A stretch of 5,559 nucleotides of DNA from Candidatus Naiadarchaeum limnaeum (GCA_014189685.1 DVAB01000048.1:1-5559), one strand, 5' to 3'; counted from the stretch's first letter, positions 1 through 5,330 are shown. Notes: a model not told the origin generated them from the letters alone. Numbers and translations: made by a program.

Positions 1-3000
1 AAGGACTGGGAACCTGCTGAATTGAAACATCTAAGTAGGCAGAGGAAAAGAAATCAATGAGATGCTCCTAGTAACGGCGAGCGAAAGGAGCGTAGAACAA
101 ACCGAATCTTTGCTGGCAACAGTAAAGAAATGTGGAGCCGCGTATTACCTGATAAGTTGGAGGGAGGTTGTCTGGAAAGTCGTGCCTTAGAGTGTGATAG
201 CCACGTAATTTTGACTTGTCGGGTAAATTGTGGAAAAGAGTAGTGCACGTTAGGATTCGTGTACGAACATGGGTCGCAGTAAGATCCAATTCTAAATATT
301 TCCCAAGACCGATAGCGTACCAGTACCGCGAGGGAATGCTGAAAAGCTCCCGTAAAGGGGAGTGAAAAGAGCCTGAAAACAAGGGGTTATGTTACGATGC
401 AGCCCTTAGGGGTTGCATCATCCGTTTTGAAAAACGGGCCGGCGAGTTTCTGTCTGTGGCGAGCTTAATTCGAAAAGAATGAGGCGTAGCGAAAGCAATA
501 AGCCCGCAGCGTTGAGCGAGGGGCAACGTGTGCTCGCGTGGAGTCACAGAGAGAAGACCTGAAGCCTATCGAGCTAAACCAGGGCAGGATGAAGCCTCTG
601 TAAAAGGAGGTGGAGGTCCGAAGAGGTTCTGCACATAAGCGTTCTTCTGACCTTGGCTTAGGAGTGATATGCCAATCGAGATGGGCAATAGCTGGTTCCT
701 ACGGAAATACGCCAAAGTGTAGCATCGATGGAGTTGACTAACAGGGTAAAGTACAGATTGGATATTCAGGGGCTTCGGCTTCGGTGTCCTGTCTAACTCT
801 GAATCTGTTAGTAACGTAGAAGTCGATAGTAAGTAAGCGTGGTTAAGCTACGTGGGCGAAAGGGGAACAACCCAGCGAAAGGTTAAGGCCCCAAAATGTT
901 GGCTAAGTGTAAGCAAGGTTTTGCCGCTCTTAGACAGCCGGGAGGTAGGTTCCGAAGCAGCAATCCTCTAAGCAACGCGTAACAGCGGACCGGCCGAGAG
1001 CGACAAGACCGAAAATGGACGGGGCTAAGCCAACTGCCGATACCTTTCTCCGCGAAAGCGTGAGGTACGTAGGCGCTGTGATCGGGTAGAAGCTAGTGCG
1101 AGAGCATTAGTGGACCAATCGCAGATGTGAATGCCGGTGTAAGTAGAAGCTTAGTATCGTGTGAAACGATACCATCAAAGGGCTAGGTTTTCTCAGCACT
1201 AATCGTTAACTGAGAGTTAGTCGGTGCTAAGACAAGTGCGTAAATGTGCTTGCCGAAGGAGAATTCTGTTAATATTCAGAAACCACAAAATTGCGTGTGG
1301 CAACACTAGCAACTTTCTGAAACTTGATGCTAAGTCAGCATCTTCTATCAAAGATGTTAAGCGTTGAAACCTGAGGAGTTCCGTAATGGAGAGAATTAGG
1401 CTAATACGCGAATAGCTTCCGCAAGGAAGTTTGATTAATGCATTGAGTCCGTGAAAAAGAAAGTTGAAGTTATTTTGTGACCGTACTCAGAACCGACACA
1501 GGTGCCCCTAGCCTAGAAAGCTAAGATGTGAGAGGGCACTCCTTCCAAGGGAACTCGGCAAATTAGCCGCGTATCTTCGGTAGAAGCGGTCTCAGCTGTT
1601 GTGGCGCAAGCTGCGATGGCTGGGTGCAATGGCCAGGGGAACCGGACTGTTTAACAAAAACGTAGGTAAGTGCTAAGTCTAAACGGCTTAGCATACTTGC
1701 TGATTCCTGCCCAGTACAGATACCTGAAAGCTCGTTTCAACGGGACCAAGGGCCTGTAAACGGCGGAGGGAACTCTGACCTTCTTAAGGTAGAAATCTGC
1801 CTTAGTAAAATTGGGCTAGTTGCTGGAAAGTCTCGAAGAAATTTAGTAGTAAATTATTTTGGTGACGAAATAATTATCTGAAAATCTAAATAGAGAGACA
1901 ATCAGCAGGAAAGATTTCTGGAATTACGACCCAGAAAAATCCTCAGAGACTATACGCCCAACATCCGCAAAGGATGAAGATATAGTCCGAACCTTGCAGC
2001 GATGCAAGGAGGTAACCCGAAATGTTTACCCGCCACATAGCGTGGTCTACAAATAACAAAAAGTAACAGATTGAGCGAAATGCCTTGTCATTTAATTGGT
2101 GACGTGCATGAAGGGCTAACTAGGTTCCCACTGTCCCTGGGAGGAACCTCACGAATTTTCCGTTCTGGCGAACAAGCCAGAGACTTCCGGTGGGAAATGA
2201 AGACCCCGTAGACCTTCACTGCAGCCTGTAGCTGCGGTTTGGTTTTGTCTGCATAGAGTAGTCGGTACCCGTTACCAGGTTGCAATCTCGGTTGCAATCA
2301 AGGGAAAAGTGTAACACCGATCTTACAGAACCGAATCGCTTACCCATTCAGGGGACACCTTCAGGTGGGCAGTTTTGCTGGGGCGGCAACCTCCCGAAAA
2401 AGTATCGGGAGGACCTTATGGTCAGCTCATCCTGGTTGGAAATCAGGAGTTGACGGTAAGGCGAAAAGCTGGCCTGAATCTGTTCTGAAGAGCGAGGGAC
2501 GGATAGACGAAAGTCTAGCCTAGCGAACATTGGTGCTCTTTTGCTGAGAGCCCAATCTGATAGAAAAGGTACCTCGGGGATAACTGAGTTGTGCCGAGTT
2601 AGAGTTCACATCGACCTCGGCGCTTGCTTCTTCGCTGTCGGCTTTGCTTATCCTGGCCGTGTACAAGCGGCCAAGGGTGCAGGTGTTCACTGATTAAAAA
2701 GCATCATGAGCTGGGTTCACAACGCCGTGAGGCAGTTGGTTTACAATCTACCGGAAGTGTTGATAGTCTGAGGAGAAGGCCGTTTTAGTACGAAAGGAAC
2801 GAGCGACCCGCGCCTCTGGTGTACCGGTTGTCTGATAAGGCAACGCCGGGCAGCTACGCGCGTACGGATAAGCTCTGAACGCATCTAAGAGCGAAGCCGT
2901 CCCCAAAAAGAGACTGTCTGAAGCTCTCGTAGAAGACGAGTTTGATAGGACCGGGGCGTACGCAGCAAGGTAACGAGCTGTTCAACCCGCGGTTACTAAT

Positions 3001-3005
3001 TGCTT
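1..3005 (+). rRNA. 23S ribosomal RNA, 5'-truncated, interrupted by a group I intron
   Basis: Large-subunit rRNA. The window opens inside domain I (around E. coli position 140), so about 130 bases of the 5' end are missing. Landmarks in order are: the GAAACATCTAAGTA block at 25-39; GTAACGGCGAGCGAA at 71-85; the GTPase-centre GAAGCAGC near 954; helix 69 and TTAAGGTAGCGAAAT, split by the intron; GAAGACCCCGTAGACC near 2199; the P-loop CTGGGGCGG near 2379; the peptidyl-transferase GGGATAAC near 2577 and CTGTCGGC near 2635; the A-loop TGTTC near 2683; and the sarcin-ricin loop AGTACGAAAGGA near 2787. Base G at the E. coli 2058 equivalent fits Archaea/Eukarya. The spliced exons are 1-1790 and 2074 to about 3005. 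The 3' end is set by the conserved GGTTACTAAT block and is uncertain by several bases. Several near-invariant positions are changed (see findings), but helix pairs co-vary, so I judge the gene functional. No 5S gene follows in the window. Confidence 0.97.
1791..2073 (+). ncRNA. ORF-less group I self-splicing intron at 23S site L1931
   Basis: A 283-nt insertion separates TTCTTAAGGT from AGCGAAATGCC, a sequence otherwise continuous in 23S rRNA. The exon ends in U (1790) and the intron ends in G (2073), as group I introns require. P1: exon 1784-1790 pairs with guide 1799-1805, with a U.G pair at the splice site. P3: TTGGGC 1811-1816 with GCCCAA 1956-1961. P4: TGCTG 1821-1825 with CAGCA 1903-1907. 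P5: GTCTC 1830-1834 with GAGAC 1895-1899, extended by ATTTAG 1841-1846/CTAAAT 1886-1891 and a hairpin 1852-1875. P6: GG 1908-1909 with CC 1941-1942, capped by 1915-1921/1931-1937. P7: GACTATA 1948-1954 with TATAGTC 1981-1987. P8: CATCC 1962-1966 with GGATG 1972-1976. P9: 1992-1998/2003-2009 with a GCGA tetraloop. Two more hairpins follow (2011-2030 and 2033-2045). There is no room for a P2 stem and no homing endonuclease ORF. Group I introns are known in some archaeal rRNA genes. I do not assign the subgroup. Confidence 0.95.
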
Positions 3006-3086
3006 CAATCTTGTTTAGTAATCTCTATGATATCCTATGCACAGTCGATGATTTTAATTATATTCTTAAGCATACAATTGATAAAA

Positions 3087-3094
3087 TTTATAAA
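3087..3094 (+). promoter_or_regulatory. TATA box of the RNase P RNA gene
   Basis: TTTATAAA is centred about 26 bases before the GGAGACGAG that opens RNase P RNA helix P1. This is the usual archaeal TATA-to-start distance. It lies in the AT-rich spacer after 23S rRNA and implies that the RNase P RNA has its own promoter rather than depending on rRNA read-through. The rest of the spacer, 3006-3086, shows no gene. Confidence 0.6.
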
Positions 3095-3113
3095 CTAACT
3101 AATTATATTTTGT

Positions 3114-3402
3114 TTTGGAGACGAGCTAGCAAGCTCAGCCCGCAAGGGTTAGGAAAGTCTGTCCTCGCAAAAATCTGACAAGCGCGTAATGGTGCTAGTT
3201 GAGAACAGAAACACACTGTTTGCTTTGACTTATGATGAGCAGTTGCAGGTGAAATATCTCAACTCGGATGCGAGCAAGGCCTTTGAGCCGCTATGTTCAC
3301 AAGAACATCTCGCCGAACCTGTTCGGCGTTGAGTCGAATGCTTGCACTCCTTTCCTCGCAAGAGGAGGAGCAACTGAAGACAGCTTATCACTCGTCTCCA
3401 AA
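3114..3402 (+). ncRNA. rnpB: RNase P RNA (archaeal)
   Basis: This is the catalytic RNA of RNase P, which removes 5' leaders from pre-tRNAs. Helix P1 closes the molecule: TTTGGAGACGAG at 3114-3125 pairs perfectly with CTCGTCTCCAAA at 3391-3402. P2 is formed by AAGCT 3131-3135 with AGCTT 3382-3386. P3 is a GCAA-capped hairpin (3137-3150), followed at once by the conserved CR-I block AGGAAAGTCTGTCC (3151-3164). P4 pairs CTGTC 3159-3163 with GACAG 3379-3383, sharing two bases with the P2 strand as I have drawn it. Further landmarks are the ACAGAAAC box near 3205, GGTGAAAT near 3248, and CGGATGCGAGCAAGGCC near 3265. The 3' CR-V block reads ACTGAAGACAGCTTAT (3373-3388), matching the usual ACAGAA-NNN-GGCTTAT form except for A to T in ACAGAA and G to A before CTTAT. 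Exact ends are uncertain by a few bases. A T5 run just downstream (3406-3410) may terminate transcription. Confidence 0.92.
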
Positions 3403-3420
3403 TACTTTTTAAATCTACAG
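3401..3420 (+). repeat. Promoter repeat copy 1, before the 38-residue membrane protein
   Basis: AATACTTTTTAAATCTACAG is identical to the sequence at 3592-3611. Its TATA-like core TTTTTAAAT (3406-3414) is centred 25 bases before the ATG at 3435, which predicts a leaderless mRNA. The element begins where RNase P RNA helix P1 ends, so its T5 run may also serve as that RNA's terminator. The promoter role is inferred from spacing. Confidence 0.65.
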
Positions 3421-3434
3421 CTTGGTTCAAATAG

Positions 3435-3551
3435 ATGAAAAATGAAATGCTAACAAAACATGATTTAAAAGATATAGAAAACATGCTAAAAGCTCTTATT
3501 TTTATAATTATTTTTTATGGTAGTCTTTTATTTGTTGCGCATTTGCTATGA
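3435..3551 (+). CDS. Unrecognised 38-residue single-span membrane protein
   Basis: A small gene of 39 codons including its TGA stop. I do not recognise the family. Residues 1-19 are polar and could form an amphipathic helix (HDLKDIENMLK). Residues 20-38 are almost entirely hydrophobic (ALIFIIIFYGSLLFVAHLL) and would span the membrane once, leaving essentially no tail. This resembles the layout of tail-anchored proteins such as Sec61-beta. The start at 3435 is supported by an in-frame TAG immediately before it and by the promoter repeat 34 bases upstream, the same offset seen for secG. There is no Shine-Dalgarno sequence, as expected for a leaderless message. It lies between the RNase P RNA and secG on the same strand. 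A role with the Sec translocon is only a guess from shared promoter and position. It is too short and unlike SecE to be named so. Confidence 0.6.
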   Translation: MKNEMLTKHDLKDIENMLKALIFIIIFYGSLLFVAHLL

Positions 3552-3591
3552 ATTACAGCTTGATAATTAGTATGCTGCGGTAGACTATTAG

Positions 3592-3611
3592 AATACTTTT
3601 TAAATCTACAG
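3592..3611 (+). repeat. Promoter repeat copy 2, before secG
   Basis: An exact second copy of AATACTTTTTAAATCTACAG. Its TATA-like core TTTTTAAAT (3597-3605) is centred 25 bases before the secG ATG at 3626. The 14 bases between repeat and ATG differ from copy 1, as do the flanking bases upstream, so only the 20-mer and the spacing are conserved. The spacer before it (3552-3591) holds no other gene. Confidence 0.7.
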
Positions 3612-3625
3612 TTAAGCGTTAAATT

Positions 3626-3796
3626 ATGGCAGAAAAAATTCGTTTACCAAGCTCAGAAGGTGGATTAGTAAGATACTCAGATGAAGATTATCCAAGTAAG
3701 CTTCAACTAAAACCAGAGTATATTATTGGTTTTGCAATCGCTGTGATCGTGATATTCGCATACTTAGCTGCATTCGGAGGCAGTTTGTTTAACTAA
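3626..3796 (+). CDS. secG: Preprotein translocase subunit SecG/Sec61-beta
   Basis: A 56-residue accessory subunit of the SecYEG (Sec61) protein-conducting channel in the cytoplasmic membrane. The sequence has the archaeal Sec61-beta plan. It begins with a short polar N-terminus with the family's GG-LVRY-D block (LPSSEGGLVRYSDEDYPSK, residues 7-25), followed by a LKPEYI linker (28-33). One membrane span (about 33-51, IIGFAIAVIVIFAYLAAF) and a very short outer tail follow. Length is typical of the family. The ATG at 3626 is preceded by an in-frame TAA (3620-3622) and a TATA element 25 bases upstream, indicating a leaderless message. Its stop codon shares one base with the aIF2-beta start (TAATG), so the two are translationally linked and probably start a three-gene operon. 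Confidence 0.92.
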   Translation: MAEKIRLPSSEGGLVRYSDEDYPSKLQLKPEYIIGFAIAVIVIFAYLAAFGGSLFN

Positions 3797-4215
3797 TGGT
3801 ATGGAATTATACTTATGATGAGATGCTAGAAAGAGTTTACTCGCAATTACCAGTAAGTTCTAAAGAAGAAGTTCGTTTTGAACTTCCACAAATAAAATCT
3901 GTTTTGTCAGGTAATAAAACTGTTGTTTCAAATTTGCCACAATTAGCAAGCACATTTCGCAGATCAGTTGAGCACCTATTGAAGTTTATGCTAAGAGAGC
4001 TTGCAACAACTGGCGAGCAAAAAGGTTCTGAATTTGTTTTTGTTGGAAAATTTAGGCAAGAATTTTTACAAGATAAAATAAACAAATATGCAAAAGAATT
4101 TGTGTTATGTCATCAGTGTGGCAAGCCAGACACAAATTTGTTAAAAGAAGCTGCTACAACATTTTTAATTTGCGAGGCTTGCGGTGCCAGAGAGTCCCTA
4201 AGAACATTAAAATAA
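3796..4215 (+). CDS. eif2b: Translation initiation factor aIF2, beta subunit
   Basis: A 139-residue beta subunit of the heterotrimeric aIF2, which delivers initiator Met-tRNA to the small ribosomal subunit as a GTP complex; cytoplasmic. It shows the family's short N-terminal helix that contacts the gamma subunit (YTYDEMLERVYSQLP, residues 5-19). A central alpha/beta domain follows, with the conserved FRRSVEHLLKFMLRELATTG segment (54-73). The C-terminal zinc ribbon uses C105-x2-C108 and C126-x2-C129 (CHQCGKPDT and CEACGARES). Archaeal aIF2-beta lacks the eukaryal lysine-rich N-terminal extension, and so does this protein; length is normal. The ATG overlaps the secG stop by one base. A GGAGG lies 15 bases upstream inside secG, farther than usual for a Shine-Dalgarno site, so coupling may matter more. 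The next gene, DUF424, is a common archaeal neighbour of this factor. Confidence 0.96.
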   Translation: MVWNYTYDEMLERVYSQLPVSSKEEVRFELPQIKSVLSGNKTVVSNLPQLASTFRRSVEHLLKFMLRELATTGEQKGSEFVFVGKFRQEFLQDKINKYAKEFVLCHQCGKPDTNLLKEAATTFLICEACGARESLRTLK

Positions 4216-4216
4216 A

Positions 4217-4516
4217 ATGTATTACAAAACTTATGAGTCAAGATACGGTTTAATGGTAGCAGTTGCAGATAAAGAATTAATTGGAAAAAAGTTTAAATTC
4301 CGCAACACAGACTTTTTTGTAAATCCTAGATTTTACAAAGGCAGATCAGCAAGTGAAAAAGAAATTATTGTGCTATTAAAGTCTGCAGTTTCCATGAACT
4401 TAGTTGGAGCAAAATCAGTTGCTTGCGGTAAATCTTCTGGCGCAATATCTGATGAAAATATTTTAATGATTTCAAAAAAAGTTCCGCACGCGCAGGCAAT
4501 AGTTATGCAGATTTAA
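4217..4516 (+). CDS. DUF424 family protein
   Basis: A 99-residue archaeal protein of the DUF424 family, whose biochemical role is not established to my knowledge. Family features visible are: the N-terminal YYKTYESRYGLMVAVADKELIGKKF with the 'AVADKELIGK' strand-turn (about residues 15-25); the FF-x-N-x-R-FY-KG segment (33-42); a central helix (46-58); NLVGAKSV (61-68), in which related proteins have NLVG; and the closing VPHAQAIVM (89-97), with the typical PHAQ motif. Length matches the family. It starts one base after the aIF2-beta stop with no visible Shine-Dalgarno sequence, so translation is probably coupled to that gene. Its frequent pairing with aIF2-beta in archaea suggests a role in translation, but that is inference. 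Its stop shares a TTAA with the stop of the convergent zinc-ribbon gene. Confidence 0.85.
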   Translation: MYYKTYESRYGLMVAVADKELIGKKFKFRNTDFFVNPRFYKGRSASEKEIIVLLKSAVSMNLVGAKSVACGKSSGAISDENILMISKKVPHAQAIVMQI

Positions 4517-4671
4517 ACGTTTCCGCATTGTGGGCAAATTAATTTTTGTTTTAATTCAGAATTATATTTAAATTCATATTGGCAGTTGTTACACTTATAA
4601 CTAATAATTTTTCCGATTGCAGACAAAAATGTAAAACCTTTACTGGTTTTTTCTTCAAAAAGTTTTGGCAT
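4513..4671 (-). CDS. Small zinc-ribbon protein, unknown function
   Basis: A 52-residue protein: residues 1-24 are a basic, mixed segment (MPKLFEEKTSKGFTFLSAIG), then a zinc-ribbon-like fold from C27-x2-C30 (YKCNNCQYEF) to C46-x2-C49 (ICPQCGN), 15 residues apart. Four cysteines at this spacing suggest binding of one zinc ion. The family cannot be named; similar mini-ribbons occur in archaeal RNA-polymerase-associated and ribosome-associated proteins. The ATG at 4671 lies 6 bases after the stop of the upstream phosphatase gene on the same strand, so the two are probably co-transcribed, downstream of tRNA-Gln. The 3' end overlaps the DUF424 gene by the 4 bases TTAA, which give both genes their TAA stop. 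No good Shine-Dalgarno sequence is visible. Confidence 0.75.
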   Translation of the reverse strand: MPKLFEEKTSKGFTFLSAIGKIISYKCNNCQYEFKYNSELKQKLICPQCGNV

Positions 4672-4677
4672 GGGGTT

Positions 4678-5136
4678 TTAAAAAATTCTAAGCATATTTA
4701 TAATTTGCTGTGCAACTGCACTAGCAACTATTCCAAATATGGCTCCGACTAGCACGTCTATTGGGTTGTGTCTTTTTAGCATAACTCTTGTTACGCAAAC
4801 TGCTATTATTCCAGCAATAAAGACGACAGTAACAAAAAAGTTTTCATAAAACCCAATTAATGTTATCGCTAAAGCAGTTGCTCTGCCAGCATGCAAACTT
4901 GGAAACGCTCCAGATTTTAGTTTTTCAAACCAGTTTGCGTAGTTCTGTCCATCCGGTCTTTTCTTCCACCAAAAAAATCTAATTGTTGCTGTTACGCCGT
5001 ATATAATTACAAATGCGATTGTTAGTGCCCAAAATTCTGCATAATTTTTTGTTATTAAAAACAAGAATGCTGAAGCGACATAAATGGGATCGCCACCTAA
5101 CGAACTTATGTCCGGAATTAAATCTAATGTTTTCAT
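4678..5136 (-). CDS. PAP2-family membrane phosphatase
   Basis: A 152-residue integral membrane protein of the type 2 phosphatidic acid phosphatase superfamily, which removes phosphate from lipid phosphates or pyrophosphates at the membrane. The three-part phosphatase signature is present. Motif 1 is R53-x6-R60-P61, with Arg in place of the usual first Lys. Motif 2 is P79-S80-L81-H82 (PSLHAGRA, in place of PSGH). Motif 3 is R117-x5-H123-x3-D127 (RVMLKRHNPID). H82 and H123 would be the catalytic acid and nucleophile. About four to five hydrophobic spans surround them (roughly 18-30, 34-53, 84-95, 99-116, 128-147). In Archaea the likely substrate is a polyprenyl or dolichyl (pyro)phosphate or another lipid phosphate, but this cannot be decided from sequence. 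The ATG lies only 5 bases after the 3' end of tRNA-Gln, and the zinc-ribbon gene follows 6 bases downstream. Confidence 0.87.
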   Translation of the reverse strand: MKTLDLIPDISSLGGDPIYVASAFLFLITKNYAEFWALTIAFVIIYGVTATIRFFWWKKRPDGQNYANWFEKLKSGAFPSLHAGRATALAITLIGFYENFFVTVVFIAGIIAVCVTRVMLKRHNPIDVLVGAIFGIVASAVAQQIINMLRIF

Positions 5137-5141
5137 TTTAA

Positions 5142-5214
5142 TAGCCCCGAGCGGATTCGAACCGCTGCCACAGCCTCCAGAGGGCCGTATCCTTGACCAC
5201 TAGACGACGGGGCT
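5142..5214 (-). tRNA. tRNA-Gln (anticodon CUG)
   Basis: A 73-nt cloverleaf on the - strand. The acceptor stem is AGCCCCG/CGGGGCT with discriminator A. The D-arm has GTCT pairing with GGAT and the GG of its loop. The anticodon stem CGGCC/GGCTG holds the loop CTCTGGA, giving anticodon CUG, which reads CAG (Gln). The T-arm is AGCGG-TTCGAAT-CCGCT. The first pair A1-U72 is the pair by which archaeal GatDE recognises tRNA-Gln, so glutamine is probably made by amidation of Glu-tRNA-Gln. CCA is not encoded. The PAP2 gene starts 5 nt downstream on the same strand. A likely TATA box lies about 28 bases upstream. Confidence 0.95.
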
Positions 5215-5256
5215 ATATTATTAAACCTTTTAAAGTAATTTTTAAATCCTATGTAT
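5215..5256. promoter_or_regulatory. Interleaved divergent promoters of tRNA-Gln and tRNA-Arg
   Basis: The 42-base gap between the two divergent tRNA genes holds two TATA-like elements. CTTTTAAAG (5227-5235) is centred 26 bases before tRNA-Arg at 5257. ATTTTTAAAT (5238-5247; ATTTAAAAAT on the - strand) is centred 28 bases before the tRNA-Gln 5' end at 5214. Each element lies closer to the other gene, so the two pre-initiation complexes would cross and might compete. Assignment rests on spacing. Confidence 0.55.
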
Positions 5257-5330
5257 GGGCCTGTAGTTTAGCTTGGATAGAACGCGAGCTTGCGGAGCTT
5301 GTGACGGGAGTTCAAATCTTCCCAGGCCCG
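5257..5330 (+). tRNA. tRNA-Arg (anticodon GCG)
   Basis: A 74-nt cloverleaf. The acceptor stem is GGGCCTG/CAGGCCC with discriminator G. The D-stem is GTTT/GAAC. The anticodon stem CGAGC/GCTTG has loop TTGCGGA, giving anticodon GCG for the arginine codons CGC/CGU. The T-arm is GGGAG-TTCAAAT-CTTCC. CCA is not encoded. The gene faces away from tRNA-Gln. A T6 run at 5354-5359 could end its transcript. Confidence 0.94.

Noticed and set aside
1791-2073. Archaeal bulge-helix-bulge intron spliced by tRNA endonuclease.
   Set aside because: P3, P4, P6, P7, P8 and the GACTATA/TATAGTC pair are specific to group I introns.
1793-2075. Alternative intron boundaries shifted by 2 bases, allowed by the AG at both junctions.
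   Set aside because: This would end the upstream exon in G rather than U and break the U.G splice-site pair of P1. Boundaries 1791-2073 satisfy both group I rules.
1-3005. Several ORFs of 60 to 104 codons on the - strand across the rRNA, and a 78-codon ORF at 2942-3178.
   Set aside because: They lie on conserved rRNA, or run from the 23S 3' end into the RNase P RNA, and show no protein-family features.
3230-3484. An 84-codon - strand ORF.
   Set aside because: It is antisense to the RNase P RNA and its downstream promoter; the RNA structure explains the sequence.
3435-3551. The 38-residue protein as SecE.
   Set aside because: It is too short and lacks the conserved amphipathic helix and hinge motif of archaeal SecE; only one generic hydrophobic span is seen.
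3401-3611. The 20-bp direct repeats as attachment sites of an element integrated at the end of the RNase P RNA gene.
   Set aside because: The enclosed segment is only 171 bases with no integrase, and the equal 34-base spacing to two ATGs fits promoters better.
3837-4085. An 82-codon - strand ORF inside the aIF2-beta gene.
   Set aside because: It is an antisense shadow of a clearly conserved protein.
5142-5214. Reading the - strand tRNA as tRNA-Glu because its D-arm resembles that of bacterial tRNA-Glu.
   Set aside because: The 7-base anticodon loop CTCTGGA places CUG, not CUC, at positions 34-36, and A1-U72 fits archaeal tRNA-Gln.
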